Position numbers and translations under genes: made by a program
From: Pseudomonas huaxiensis
GTDB taxonomy: Bacteria; Pseudomonadota; Gammaproteobacteria; Pseudomonadales; Pseudomonadaceae
Length of the DNA: 64,000 nt
Assembly: GCF_003231275.1 (NCBI RefSeq)
Contig: NZ_QKVL01000026.1
Location: 31,629-95,628 of the forward strand
Reading direction: 5' to 3'
Shown: positions 51,867 to 61,430 of the stretch, piece by piece
How positions within the stretch are numbered: position 1 is the stretch's first letter
Layout: the number at the start of each line of letters is the position of its first letter
Notes under the pieces: generated by a model
Seen by the model: only the letters and a program-made list of their open reading frames with translations
Told to the model about the DNA's origin: nothing
Database searches by the model: none

Positions 51867-52376
51867 ATGACTGCTTCAAGCGCGGAAAATCGGGAACGAA
51901 TCGGGCAGCTTTTCAAACTCAATTACCAGTGGCTCTGCGCGCGCGTCCGCTCGCGCATGGACTGTCCACACAATGCAGAAGACATCGCCGCAGAAACCTT
52001 CGCCCGCGTGCTGACGATGCCCGATCCGGCCGCGTTTCGCGAGCCCCGGGCCTTGTTGAGCACCATCGCCCAGCGGCTGATCTATGAAGGCTGGCGACGG
52101 CGCGACCTGTCGCGCGCCTATCTGCAAGCCATGCAAAACATCCCCGAAGTTTTTCATCCCTCACCTGAAGAACAGATGATGCTGATTGAAAGCCTGATGG
52201 CGATCGACCAACTGCTGGACGGTCTCAATCGCCAGGCCAAAGCGGTGTTTATCCTCAACCAGATCGAGGGCCTGCCCTATTCGAAGATCTGTGAACGGCT
52301 GGGGATTTCCCTCGGCACCGTCCACGGCTACATGGCCCAGGCACTGCGTTGCTGTTATCAGGTATTCGATTCATGA
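51867..52376 (+). CDS. FecI-family ECF RNA polymerase sigma factor
   Basis: A 169-residue iron-starvation-type sigma with region 2 (FKLNYQWLCARVRSRMDCPHNAEDIAAETFARVL, the DNA-melting and -10 part) and region 4 (LNRQAKAVFILNQIEGLPYSKICERLGISLGTVHGY). It should direct transcription of the adjacent TonB transducer gene. The ATG at 51867 is used; an in-frame GTG nine bases earlier is possible. No clear ribosome site is seen. Its stop overlaps the FecR start (ATGA). Confidence 0.9.
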   Translation: MTASSAENRERIGQLFKLNYQWLCARVRSRMDCPHNAEDIAAETFARVLTMPDPAAFREPRALLSTIAQRLIYEGWRRRDLSRAYLQAMQNIPEVFHPSPEEQMMLIESLMAIDQLLDGLNRQAKAVFILNQIEGLPYSKICERLGISLGTVHGYMAQALRCCYQVFDS

Positions 52377-53332
52377 AGCATGCACCTGACCGGGCCTTCA
52401 AAGACCCGATCGCCGAAGAAGCCATCCTGTGGATGGTGCGCTTGCAGTCCGGCGAAGTCAGCCCCGGCGAGCACCAGGCGTTCGAAACGTGGCGCGCCAC
52501 CGACAGCCGCCACGCCGACGCTTTCAGGCGTATTCAGATCGGCCTCGATACCGCGCAAGGTTCGCCGCTGCGCGGACGCCCGAGCGCCCCGATACTCCAC
52601 GCCATCAATGCGCCGTCCGGGCGCCGCACATTCTTGCGCAACAGCCTGGCACTCGGTGGCCTGGCCTTGTCGATCGGCCTGCTGGGCCGCGCGGTGCAGT
52701 GGCCCTCGCCCAATGAGCTGCAAACCGGCACGGCCGAGCGCCGCAACTGGCAGTTGGTCGATGGCAGTCGCCTGCAACTCAATGCCCGCAGCCGGGTGTC
52801 CACTGCCTTCGTCGACAATCAGCGCCAGTTGCAACTGCATCAGGGCGAACTGGTGCTGGACGTGGCCAAGGACGCCCATGTGCCGTTTGTCCTGCGCACG
52901 GCCCAAGGTGTGATCAGGAGCAACGGCGGGCGCCTGATGGTGCGTCAGAACCCCGAGGCGACACGCATTGCCACGCTGGACGGACCGCTGCGACTGATAC
53001 CCGAGCACGGCGCCGTGGTCACCATCGAGTCGCGCCGCAGCGTGCTGTTCGACAACAAGGCCATCGTCCATCAACAACCGCTGATGAGGGGCGAAGCGGC
53101 CTGGCTGGATGGTTGGCTGGAAGCGCGCAACCAGCCACTGGCCGAGGTTGTCGAGACGATCCGCAGCTACCGCCCGGGCATCGTCAGGCTCGACAGCAGC
53201 CTTGCCGACCTGACCGTCAGCGGCTTGTACCCGCTGGACAACAGTGACCAGTCGCTGGAAATGCTCGAACAGCAACTGCCCATCAAGGTGCGGCGCTTCA
53301 GCGCGTACTGGATCAGCATCGATCGCGCCTGA
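52373..53332 (+). CDS. FecR-family anti-sigma regulator
   Basis: A 319-residue FecR-type protein. The cytoplasmic N-terminal domain (DUF4880-like) has AILWMVRLQSGEVSPGEHQAFETW and RHADAFRRIQ. A membrane helix at about residues 83-107 is preceded by GRRTFLRNSLALGG, a twin-arginine-like motif, as described for FecR. The periplasmic part is beta-rich with LVDGSRLQLNARSRV. It relays substrate binding by the receptor to the sigma factor. Confidence 0.9.
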   Translation: MKHAPDRAFKDPIAEEAILWMVRLQSGEVSPGEHQAFETWRATDSRHADAFRRIQIGLDTAQGSPLRGRPSAPILHAINAPSGRRTFLRNSLALGGLALSIGLLGRAVQWPSPNELQTGTAERRNWQLVDGSRLQLNARSRVSTAFVDNQRQLQLHQGELVLDVAKDAHVPFVLRTAQGVIRSNGGRLMVRQNPEATRIATLDGPLRLIPEHGAVVTIESRRSVLFDNKAIVHQQPLMRGEAAWLDGWLEARNQPLAEVVETIRSYRPGIVRLDSSLADLTVSGLYPLDNSDQSLEMLEQQLPIKVRRFSAYWISIDRA

Positions 53333-53421
53333 GCCGGTTCTATCGATAAGCCAAAACGATCTAGGGCAAAACTGAAAATTCACTGAAGCAGTTGCTCATG
53401 GAGGGAACATCTCCGTGAATA

Positions 53422-56202
53422 GTGAAATTCGAAATGCCGACACCGTCCCGAACCTTCGCCCTTGCCCCACTCGCCTATGCCCTGCTGCTGAGCCTCGCCG
53501 CGGTGCCGGAAATCGCCGCGGCGGATGACAACGCCAAAGCCGATCAGCACCGCGAGTACTTCGCCATCGACGCCGGCCCGCTCGCCGACACCCTGCTGAC
53601 GATTTCTCACCAGACCCGCACGCCGATCTCCTTCGACCAGGCCTCGCTGGAAGGTTTGAACAGCCCAGCCATTCGTGGCGATCTCAGCCGCGACCAGGCC
53701 ATCGACCGCGCGCTGCGCGACACCGGCCTGCAGGCCAACTACACGCCCAGCGGCGCCATCGTGATCAGCCTCGCCGGCGCCAAGCGTTCAGCGGCGCAAC
53801 CGGTCAAAGCCAGCCGCGCGCACACTTCGTCCCCGGCGGCGCAATCCGATACGACGCTGGCCACCGTGGTCACGCTCGGCACCCGGCGGCAGGATGTCAC
53901 GGCGCTGAAAAGCCTGGCGCCCGTCGAGCTGATCAGCCCCGAGCAGATCCAGAACACCGGTGCCGTCACGCTCAACCAGGCGCTGACCCAACTGGTGCCA
54001 TCGTTCAACTTCCCGCAGGGCCAGAACGCCTCCAAAGGCACCAGCGCGGTTCGTGCCGCCTCCCTGCGCGGGCTGAGCCCCGCCTACACGCTGATCCTGG
54101 TCAACGGCAAACGCCGTAACCCCACCGGGCGCCTGTCAGGCGTCGATCCGTGGGGCGCCGATCAACTGGTGGAGCTGAACAACATCCCCATCAGCGCCAT
54201 CGAGCGGGTGGAAGTCCTGCGTGATGGTGCCTCGGCGCAGTACGGCTCGGATGCCATCGCCGGCGTCCTCAATATCGTGCTCAAGGAGCGCGACAGCGGC
54301 GGTGGCCTGCAGACCCGTTACGGCCAGTACAAAAAGGGCGACGGCGAAACCCGCAACGCCAGCGGCTGGTGGGGCACCAGCCTGCCAGGCGACGGCTTCC
54401 TCACCCTCAGCGCCGATGGCTTGAGCAACAACCCGGTGGACCGCAGCGGCGTCGACCACCAGTACGTCAACGCAGGCCCCGCCGGCGACCTGAGGACGGG
54501 GCGCTGGGGCCAGGGCGGACGCGAACAGGGCTCGCTGCTGGCCAACGCCGAGCTGGGGCTGAACGACCAGGCCAGGCTCTACACCACGCTCAACTACGGC
54601 TACTCGAACAACATCAACGATGTGAACCCCAACTACGCCAGCTCGCGGGACAACATCAAGGCGATCTACCCCAACGGCTTTCAGCCACGGGTCTCGGAAA
54701 AACGCTATGACCAGTCAGCGGTCGCCGGCCTGAAATACGCCGACGATCTGCTCGGCAACTTCGACCTGTCGGTGTCCTACGGCAAGAACGAGGTCAAGGG
54801 TTACCTGGAAAACAGCCTCAGCCCGAGTTATGGCCTGGCCACCGCAACGCACTTCTACCGCGGCGCCAGCGAGAGCAAGACCACCAACCTCGCGCTCGAC
54901 TGGGACCACGAGCTGAACTTCAGTTGGGCACCCTCGCCCTGGACCCTGTCGGGCGGCGCCGCCTACCGGCATGAAAACTTCGCCATCAACGAGATCGGCG
55001 ACGAGCAATCCTGGGACTACGGCGGCGGGCTGATCCCCGCAGGCCAACTGGGTGCCGGCCAGCGCGCGCGGTTTGGCGCCGTGGACATCGCCGGCATCAA
55101 CCCGGACGACCTTGGCAGCCTGTCGCGCAACGTCTACGGCTTGTACGCGGGCCTCGAAGGTCACCTGACCGAGAACCTCGAACTGGGCACCGCCTTGCGT
55201 GCGGAGAACTATTCGGACTTCGGCGACACGGTCAACGGCAAGCTGTCGGCGCGCTACACCTTCACCCCGGAGTTCGCCGTGCGCTCCACCTTCAGCACCG
55301 GCTACCGCGCACCGAGCCTGGGCCAACTGTCGACCCAGACCACCACCTACACCGGCAACTGGAGCTTCGACGGCGGCGCCGCCGCGCCAGGCCGCACCCG
55401 TCTGTTTCGCCCTGGCGACAGCGCCGTGGCAGCCTTCGGTGCCAAGGACCTGGACGCGGTAAAAGCCCGCAACCTGTCGCTCGGTTTCGTGTGGACACCT
55501 ACCGACCGCACGTCGTTGACCATCGATGCCTACCGCATCGATATCGACGGCAACATCCTCGCCACCTCCACCCTGCAAGACCCCGCCAACAACAGCTCCA
55601 CGGCCGTGCGCGACATCCTCGCCCAGGCCGGCCTCAGCGCATTTACCGGCGCCTCGTTCTACACCAACGGTTATGACACCAAGACCCGTGGCATCGACGC
55701 CCAGCTCAAACATCGGCTGGACCTTCAAGCATTCGGCCGGCTGGATCTCGGCGCTGGTTTCAGCGTTACCGACACCAAGGTCAGCAACGTGAAACAGGGC
55801 AGCGTGCCGACCCGCACGGGGACCACCCTGTTCACCCGCGACGTGCTGCTCAACCCGGAAAACGGCACGCCGGAAAACAAGCTGATCCTGTCCAGCGACT
55901 ACACCCTGGGCAAGTGGGGCGTGAACGTCCAGGCCACCCGGTTTGGCGAATACACCTACAACCATCCCACCCTCGCCAACCAGGACCAGACCTTCAGCGC
56001 GCAATGGGTCGTGGACCTCGATGTGCGCTACCAGTTGACCCGCGAGCTGGGCCTGAACGTGGGCGCCAACAACCTGTTCGATACCTATCCCGAGAAGTAC
56101 AAGTCGTTCAACCAGGTCAACGGCATCAACCGCTACGGCTTCATCGCCCCGGCCGGTGCGTCCGGCGGTTTCTATTACGTCGGTTTGAACTACCAGTTCT
56201 AA
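53422..56202 (+). CDS. STN-containing TonB-dependent transducer/receptor
   Basis: A 926-residue outer-membrane receptor. After the signal peptide (cleavage near residue 34), an STN signalling domain spans about residues 45-115 (YFAIDAGPLADTLLTISHQTRTPISFDQASLEGL). The plug includes LNQALTQLVPSF, AVRAASLRGLSPAYTLILVNGKRRN and RVEVLRDGASAQYGSDAIAGVLN. The barrel ends in GLNYQF with terminal Phe. STN plus adjacent fecIR marks surface signalling. The GTG at 53422 or the ATG at 53434 could be the start. It belongs to the TBDT class with an AQYG plug motif, broader than siderophores, so the substrate may be an iron complex or another bulky ligand. Confidence 0.9.
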   Translation: MKFEMPTPSRTFALAPLAYALLLSLAAVPEIAAADDNAKADQHREYFAIDAGPLADTLLTISHQTRTPISFDQASLEGLNSPAIRGDLSRDQAIDRALRDTGLQANYTPSGAIVISLAGAKRSAAQPVKASRAHTSSPAAQSDTTLATVVTLGTRRQDVTALKSLAPVELISPEQIQNTGAVTLNQALTQLVPSFNFPQGQNASKGTSAVRAASLRGLSPAYTLILVNGKRRNPTGRLSGVDPWGADQLVELNNIPISAIERVEVLRDGASAQYGSDAIAGVLNIVLKERDSGGGLQTRYGQYKKGDGETRNASGWWGTSLPGDGFLTLSADGLSNNPVDRSGVDHQYVNAGPAGDLRTGRWGQGGREQGSLLANAELGLNDQARLYTTLNYGYSNNINDVNPNYASSRDNIKAIYPNGFQPRVSEKRYDQSAVAGLKYADDLLGNFDLSVSYGKNEVKGYLENSLSPSYGLATATHFYRGASESKTTNLALDWDHELNFSWAPSPWTLSGGAAYRHENFAINEIGDEQSWDYGGGLIPAGQLGAGQRARFGAVDIAGINPDDLGSLSRNVYGLYAGLEGHLTENLELGTALRAENYSDFGDTVNGKLSARYTFTPEFAVRSTFSTGYRAPSLGQLSTQTTTYTGNWSFDGGAAAPGRTRLFRPGDSAVAAFGAKDLDAVKARNLSLGFVWTPTDRTSLTIDAYRIDIDGNILATSTLQDPANNSSTAVRDILAQAGLSAFTGASFYTNGYDTKTRGIDAQLKHRLDLQAFGRLDLGAGFSVTDTKVSNVKQGSVPTRTGTTLFTRDVLLNPENGTPENKLILSSDYTLGKWGVNVQATRFGEYTYNHPTLANQDQTFSAQWVVDLDVRYQLTRELGLNVGANNLFDTYPEKYKSFNQVNGINRYGFIAPAGASGGFYYVGLNYQF

Positions 56203-56217
56203 ACGGGGAACAGCAGC

Positions 56218-58044
56218 ATGAATCGAGACATTCACAGCGCCCCGCCGCCGCAGCGGTTGTTCATCCAGCTCGCCCGGTTGAGCGGACACCGGGCCAGCCC
56301 ACGGGCACTGGTGAAGACTGCGTGGTTCATTCCCTTTCTCGGCCTGATCGCGGTGTTGTTCGTCTGGCCGCTGATCATGCTGGTAGTGGGCGCGTTCCGC
56401 AGCAAGGCGCCGTTTCTGCCGGGCGAGTGGACGCTTGCCGCGTGGCGCGTGGCGTTCCACAACCCCGGCATGCTCGCGGCTGTCTGGGCCTCGGTGAAGA
56501 TCGCGCTGGTCAGCACCAGCGCCTCGCTGCTGCTGGCCATCGCCCTGGCGTTTATCAGCGAGCGCACCGACTTGCGGGTACGCCGCTGGATCATGCCGAG
56601 CATGCTGCTGGTGTTCGTCACGCCCGGGATCTTCTACGCCATCGCGTTCACCCAACTGGCCAACCCGTGGACCGGCCTGCTCAACGATGCCCTGCGCCAC
56701 GGGCTGGGTATCGAGACGCCGTGGCTGAACATTCAGGGCTGGTGGGGCATTTACACCGTGCTGATCCTGAAGAAAGTGGCGCTGACCTACCTGTTCATCG
56801 CCGGCGCATTCCGGGCGCTGGACAGCTCCCATGACGAGGCATCCTTTTTGTCGGGCGCCGGACCGTTACGCACCTTCCTCAGCATCAATCTGCCCAGCCT
56901 TGCCCCGGCGCTGACCAGCGTCGCCCTGCTTGGAATCATTGCCGGGCTGCAGGTGTTCGAGCCGATCCTGATCCTGGGCGGCCCAGACAACATCGTGGTG
57001 ATCGCCACCTTGCTGCTGAACCTGCTAGGCGGTGGCGCCGGGCCCGCCGACTATGCCCAGGCGAGCATCCTGTCGAGCCTGTTCGTGGCCTTCGTTGCCT
57101 TGATCTACCTGGGGCAACTGCGGGTGCTGGGCCGCAAGGGCTTCGTGTCGGTCAGCGGCAAGTTTTCCAGGGCCCGGCTGTTGCGACTGCGCGGCCTGCG
57201 CTCATTGGTTTCCGCGCTGGTGGTGCTGTTTCTGCTGGTGTCATTCGTCTTGCCGCTGGGGGCTCTGGCGTTCTCCTCCATCCAGCCTTACCCCGGGGTC
57301 TACAGCGGCTTGTCGCTGGCCCGCTACGTCAGCGTTCTGGAGCAGCCACGGGTAATAGAAGCAATCCGGGTAACGCTGGTGCTCGGGGTGATTGTCGGCG
57401 CGGTGGTCATGACCCTGGCCTTCAGCGTCGCCACCCTCGCCCGGCAACTGGGCCGTCGCAGCCAGGCGGCGCTGCGCTTCGCCACCCTGATTCCGCTGGC
57501 CATGCCCGGCGTGGTCACCACCGTGGCGATCTCATGGGCGTGGCTGAGCATCCCGGCGTTCGCCCAGTTGTACGGTTCCATCTGGCTGGTGGCCCTGGCG
57601 CTGATCGTCACCGCCATGCCATTCGCCAGCCAGATCGCGCTGTCGGCCACCGCGCAGATTGCCCCGTCGCTGTCGGAGGCTGCGCGCATGAGTGGCGCAG
57701 GGCCCGTGCAGACCTTCTTCGAGATCGTCCTGGCGCTCGCCGCGCCCAGCTTCATTGCCGGCTGGTTCATGAGCGCACTGATGGTCTCCGGCAACCTGGA
57801 AGTGCCGTTGCTGCTCAAGTCCCCCGGCGTGAACACGCTGGCGGTCATCACCTACAACCTGCAAAGCGCCGGCGACTACAGCATGGCCGCCGCCCTGCTG
57901 ATGGTGCTGATGGCGTTTTCGGTCTTTCTCTGGGGCGCGAGCCTTTTGACCCTGTGGGCCTTTCGCCGCGCGCGTCACCTCAACAATCACCGCAACAAGC
58001 AACGTGCCCTCGGTCTCACCGCCGGCACGTCGGGAGGCTTTTGA
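56218..58044 (+). CDS. FbpB-type ABC permease (fused double domain)
   Basis: A 608-residue inner-membrane permease with two tandem permease domains of about six helices each, the architecture of Fe(III) (FbpB/SfuB) importers. Coupling loops occur twice: SHDEASFLSGAGPLRTFLSINLPSLAPAL and SLSEAARMSGAGPVQTFFEIVLALAAPSF. It follows the receptor after 15 bp and precedes its ATPase by two bp. The full importer is complete in this unit. Confidence 0.92.
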   Translation: MNRDIHSAPPPQRLFIQLARLSGHRASPRALVKTAWFIPFLGLIAVLFVWPLIMLVVGAFRSKAPFLPGEWTLAAWRVAFHNPGMLAAVWASVKIALVSTSASLLLAIALAFISERTDLRVRRWIMPSMLLVFVTPGIFYAIAFTQLANPWTGLLNDALRHGLGIETPWLNIQGWWGIYTVLILKKVALTYLFIAGAFRALDSSHDEASFLSGAGPLRTFLSINLPSLAPALTSVALLGIIAGLQVFEPILILGGPDNIVVIATLLLNLLGGGAGPADYAQASILSSLFVAFVALIYLGQLRVLGRKGFVSVSGKFSRARLLRLRGLRSLVSALVVLFLLVSFVLPLGALAFSSIQPYPGVYSGLSLARYVSVLEQPRVIEAIRVTLVLGVIVGAVVMTLAFSVATLARQLGRRSQAALRFATLIPLAMPGVVTTVAISWAWLSIPAFAQLYGSIWLVALALIVTAMPFASQIALSATAQIAPSLSEAARMSGAGPVQTFFEIVLALAAPSFIAGWFMSALMVSGNLEVPLLLKSPGVNTLAVITYNLQSAGDYSMAAALLMVLMAFSVFLWGASLLTLWAFRRARHLNNHRNKQRALGLTAGTSGGF

Positions 58045-58046
58045 CC

Positions 58047-59222
58047 ATGAGCAGTGTGACCCTCAACCATGTACGCAAAGCCTTCGACGGGCGCGTCAAT
58101 GCCATAGAACACCTCGACCTGAAGATCGAACACGGCGAATTCTTCGTGCTGCTCGGCCCCAGCGGCTGCGGCAAAACCACCACGCTGCGCTGCATCGCCG
58201 GTCTGGAAGAACCGGACGCCGGGCAGATCCTGCTGGGCGAGCGCACGGTGGCCGATACGCAACAGGGCCTGTTCGTCGCGCCGGAAAAACGCAACATCGG
58301 CATGGTGTTCCAGAACTACGCGCTGTGGCCGCACATGACGGTGAGGCAGAACGTCGCCTACCCGCTCAAGACCCGCACCCGCCTTGGCGATGAGCAACAC
58401 CGCCAGGTCATCCAAGCGCTGCAACTGGTGGGCCTCGAAGGCTACGCCGACCGTTACCCGGCCGAGTTGTCGGGCGGCCAGCAGCAACGCGTGGCCCTGG
58501 CGCGGGCGCTGGTGGCCCGCCCGGCGCTGATGCTGTTCGACGAGCCGCTGTCGAACATGGACGCGCAACTGCGCATTCGCCTGCGCCAGGATTTGCGCCG
58601 CATCCATGACGAACTGGGCTACACCGCGGTGTACGTAACCCACGACCATGCCGAGGCGCTGGCACTGGCGGACCGCATCGCGGTGATGAACGCCGGCAGG
58701 CTGGAGCAGATCGGCACGCCCAGCGAAATATTCCTCACGCCGCGCACCCGTTTCGTCGCCGAGTTCGTCGGCTTCGAAAACCTGCTGCGCGGCCAGATCA
58801 GCAAGACCTCGGGCGAACTGGCCCACGTTGCCCTCGCCGGCAGCGACTTGCAGCTTGTCTCCGGCAATCCCATCGGTCTCGCCGCTGAAACGCCGGTGTG
58901 GCTGGCGTTGCGCGCCGCGCAGATTGTCGCGGTGCCGCTGGATCATCCGGTGCCCGACAACGCCACCCTGCTGACCGGCATCCTGTCCCAGGTGACCTAT
59001 GCCGGGGACCGCTACCTCGCCCAGGTGGTGGTCGAGGACCGCACGCTCGCCGTAACCCTGGCGCTGGATGTCTGGGGCACTTCAGCGCATACCCGCGAGT
59101 CGGTGTCCGGGCGCTCGGTGCATGTGCTGATCCAGCCCGGCGCCGCCGTGGTGATGCCGCGGGACGAACAGCCCGCACAGGACACCGCCGCCGCCACTCC
59201 CTCCCAGCGGGAGGCGGCATGA
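58047..59222 (+). CDS. ABC importer ATPase (FbpC/PotA type)
   Basis: A 391-residue ATPase with Walker A GPSGCGKTT at residues 37-45, signature LSGGQQQRVALARAL, Walker B LMLFDEPLSNMD and switch His (VTHDHAEA). The C-terminal TOBE-like domain of about 130 residues is longer than in minimal ATPases. GGGAGG lies before the ATG. Its stop overlaps the start of the binding-protein gene (ATGA). Confidence 0.93.
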   Translation: MSSVTLNHVRKAFDGRVNAIEHLDLKIEHGEFFVLLGPSGCGKTTTLRCIAGLEEPDAGQILLGERTVADTQQGLFVAPEKRNIGMVFQNYALWPHMTVRQNVAYPLKTRTRLGDEQHRQVIQALQLVGLEGYADRYPAELSGGQQQRVALARALVARPALMLFDEPLSNMDAQLRIRLRQDLRRIHDELGYTAVYVTHDHAEALALADRIAVMNAGRLEQIGTPSEIFLTPRTRFVAEFVGFENLLRGQISKTSGELAHVALAGSDLQLVSGNPIGLAAETPVWLALRAAQIVAVPLDHPVPDNATLLTGILSQVTYAGDRYLAQVVVEDRTLAVTLALDVWGTSAHTRESVSGRSVHVLIQPGAAVVMPRDEQPAQDTAAATPSQREAA

Positions 59223-60340
59223 AGCGCCTGCCCTACAGCCTGCGCCTGACACTGGTGGTGGCCGCCCTGGCCGGCGTGTTCGCGCTGGGCACCCGCCAGG
59301 GCGCGTTCAGCGACGAGGAAGCGACCCAGCGCACCCGCGACCTGACCGGCAGCGCCGCGCAGCAGGCGGCGATGGAGTCGCTGTACCGCGAAGCGCTCAA
59401 GGCCGGCGAGCATCAGGTGGTGGTCTATCAGGCGGCCATGGACTACGAATGGCAGCCGCTGTGGTCGCGGTTCGCCCAGGCCTTTCCCGGTATCCGCGTG
59501 ACCTACATGCACCTGTCGCCGACCGCCGTGACCGACCGGCTCGACGTGGAGAAAGTCACCGGCGCGCACTACGGCGACCTGATCAGCCAACCGGTGAACG
59601 TGGTCATGGACATCGCCGACCGCGGCTACCTGGAAGGCTGGCGCCCGCCGACTGCGGAAGACCTGGACACGCGCTGGCACTACAAGGACCAGGTCTGGTT
59701 CACCTTCAACAAGGTCTACGGCCTGGGCTACAACACCCAGCGCGTTGGCGAGGCGGCGCTGCCGAGCAACCTTGAACAACTGCTCGCCGATAAATGGCGC
59801 AACAGCTTCGAATACGGCGCGCCGGGCGGCGGCGCCGGCACCACCGACGTGGCCTTGCTGCAACTGCTGGTGCAGCAGCGCATTGGCGTCGAGCAACTGA
59901 CCGCGCTGCGTGATCGCGGCGGCGCCGGCGGTGCGCAGGAAGCCGGCGTGATCAGCCTGGCGCAGGGGCGCCGGGCCTTGAACCCCTGGGCCTACCTGCC
60001 GCCGCTGATGCGACAACAACAACTCGGCGTGCCCATCGCCATCGACTACCCGGCGGACTTCACCTTGCTGGTGCCGTTCGGCCAGGGGCTGGTACGCCAG
60101 CCCGCCCATCCCCATGCCGCACGCCTGCTGCTGACCTGGCTGATGAGCCCCGACGCCCAGGCATTGCTGGCGAGCGAGGCGTTCTCGCTCGGCAACATGC
60201 CGGACGCCCCGCTGCCACCGGGGCTGCCCGCCCCGGCAGCGGAGCAGGCCCGGCACAACATGCTCAGCCCGCAAGACACCGCACGCGGCCTCAAAGAGTG
60301 GGTGCCCAAGCTGCGGGCGCTCTGGCAACAAACCCTGTGA
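59219..60340 (+). CDS. extracellular solute-binding protein of the FbpA type
   Basis: A 373-residue class II periplasmic binding protein. The N-terminal signal peptide (LRLTLVVAALAGVFALG) has no lipobox cysteine, so it is soluble or signal-anchored. The mature domain has VVYQAAMDYEWQPLWSRFAQAFPGIRVTYMHLSPTAVTDRLDVEK and the FbpA-style closing helix LLLTWLMSPDAQALLASEAF. Its overlap with the ATPase gene shows it belongs to the same importer. FbpA-type proteins bind Fe3+ through tyrosines or carry other anions; the pocket residues cannot be assigned. Confidence 0.88.
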   Translation: MKRLPYSLRLTLVVAALAGVFALGTRQGAFSDEEATQRTRDLTGSAAQQAAMESLYREALKAGEHQVVVYQAAMDYEWQPLWSRFAQAFPGIRVTYMHLSPTAVTDRLDVEKVTGAHYGDLISQPVNVVMDIADRGYLEGWRPPTAEDLDTRWHYKDQVWFTFNKVYGLGYNTQRVGEAALPSNLEQLLADKWRNSFEYGAPGGGAGTTDVALLQLLVQQRIGVEQLTALRDRGGAGGAQEAGVISLAQGRRALNPWAYLPPLMRQQQLGVPIAIDYPADFTLLVPFGQGLVRQPAHPHAARLLLTWLMSPDAQALLASEAFSLGNMPDAPLPPGLPAPAAEQARHNMLSPQDTARGLKEWVPKLRALWQQTL

Positions 60341-60361
60341 GCAACGATCAAGGAATTGCAC

Positions 60362-61411
60362 ATGCCTGAACCGAAGATTGACCTGCACAGCCACTGGTTC
60401 TCCCCCACCGTCACCCGCCTGCTGAGCGAGCGCCGCCAGGGTGTGCGTATCGAACGTGCGCAAGCGGGACCGGTGGCGCTGGTGCGCGGCGTCGACGATG
60501 CCCTGCCGGCACGCTTTGACCTGGGCCCGCAATGGTTCGACCTCGACCTGCGACTCGAACACCTGGCTTCGGTGGGCATCGTTCACCAGCTTATTTCGTG
60601 GCCCACCACACTGGGCGTGGATCCGCTTTCTGCACCCGGCGAAGCGCTTGAACTGTGGCAGGCCTACAACAAGGATCTGGGCCAGTTGGTGCGCGAGCAT
60701 CCTGCCCGCTTCTCCGCCGTTGCCGCGCTGTCCACCTCGGACATCGGCTGGTCCGTCGATGAGCTGGCCCGCGCCCATGAGCAGTGGGGCCTGATCGGCG
60801 CGGTGCTGCCGGTGAATGTGTTCGCCTCCAGCGAAGCGGCGGCGCACATCCGGCCCTTGCTGGTCGAAGCGCAAAAGCACCGTTCACACCTCTACCTGCA
60901 CACCGGCAATGGCCACGCCAGCATCAGCGGCCAGCCGCCCGCGCCTGAAGCACGGGATATCGCGGCGGTCCGCTCGGCGGTCGCCACGGCCAGCGGATTT
61001 GCCAACGCGGTGTTCACGCTGCTGTTCACCGACCTGCTCGACGAGTTCCCGGACATCACCGTGCAGTTCGCCATGCTGGGCGGTTCCGGCACCTTCGCCA
61101 ACCTGCTGGAGCAGTTCCTCGCCGCGCCGGAGCGCTACGGCGCCACCGACATCCGCAAGCGCCTGGCCCGCCTGACGTTCGACACCGGCGCCGCCGGCCG
61201 GGGCACCGAGGCCATTACCCATGTCGCCCGGGTGCTGGGCCACGAACATGTGGTGTTCGGCACCGACTACGCGCCGTTCGCCGACACCCGCGAGGTGATC
61301 GAAAACATCCGCCGCACCCCGCTGGATGCCGCTGCGCAACGCGACATCTTTTTCCACAACCCCGCCCGGCTGCTGCGCAGCAAAGGCGTGCCCCTGACTG
61401 ACCTGATCTGA
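60362..61411 (+). CDS. amidohydrolase-2 (ACMSD-like) family protein
   Basis: A 349-residue TIM-barrel metal enzyme related to ACMSD, resorcylate decarboxylases and related non-hydrolytic amidohydrolases. The metal motif HSH is at the N-terminus (DLHSHWF), a ligand-type His is His180 (in LYLHTGNG), and FGTDYAP supplies the Asp near residue 300. The active-site histidine normally found in an SHGGG motif is absent: the aligned stretch reads AMLGGSG (about residues 237-243). AAGGA precedes the ATG. Families of this kind decarboxylate or hydrate ring-derived or aromatic acids. It sits between the importer and a ring-cleavage-type dioxygenase. Confidence 0.85.
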   Translation: MPEPKIDLHSHWFSPTVTRLLSERRQGVRIERAQAGPVALVRGVDDALPARFDLGPQWFDLDLRLEHLASVGIVHQLISWPTTLGVDPLSAPGEALELWQAYNKDLGQLVREHPARFSAVAALSTSDIGWSVDELARAHEQWGLIGAVLPVNVFASSEAAAHIRPLLVEAQKHRSHLYLHTGNGHASISGQPPAPEARDIAAVRSAVATASGFANAVFTLLFTDLLDEFPDITVQFAMLGGSGTFANLLEQFLAAPERYGATDIRKRLARLTFDTGAAGRGTEAITHVARVLGHEHVVFGTDYAPFADTREVIENIRRTPLDAAAQRDIFFHNPARLLRSKGVPLTDLI

Positions 61412-61430
61412 CCTGATAGAGAGACCCGCC

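Noticed and set aside
54715..56832. A 705-codon minus-strand frame opposite the TonB transducer and permease
   Set aside because: Shadow frame over two well-supported genes, with a low-complexity composition.
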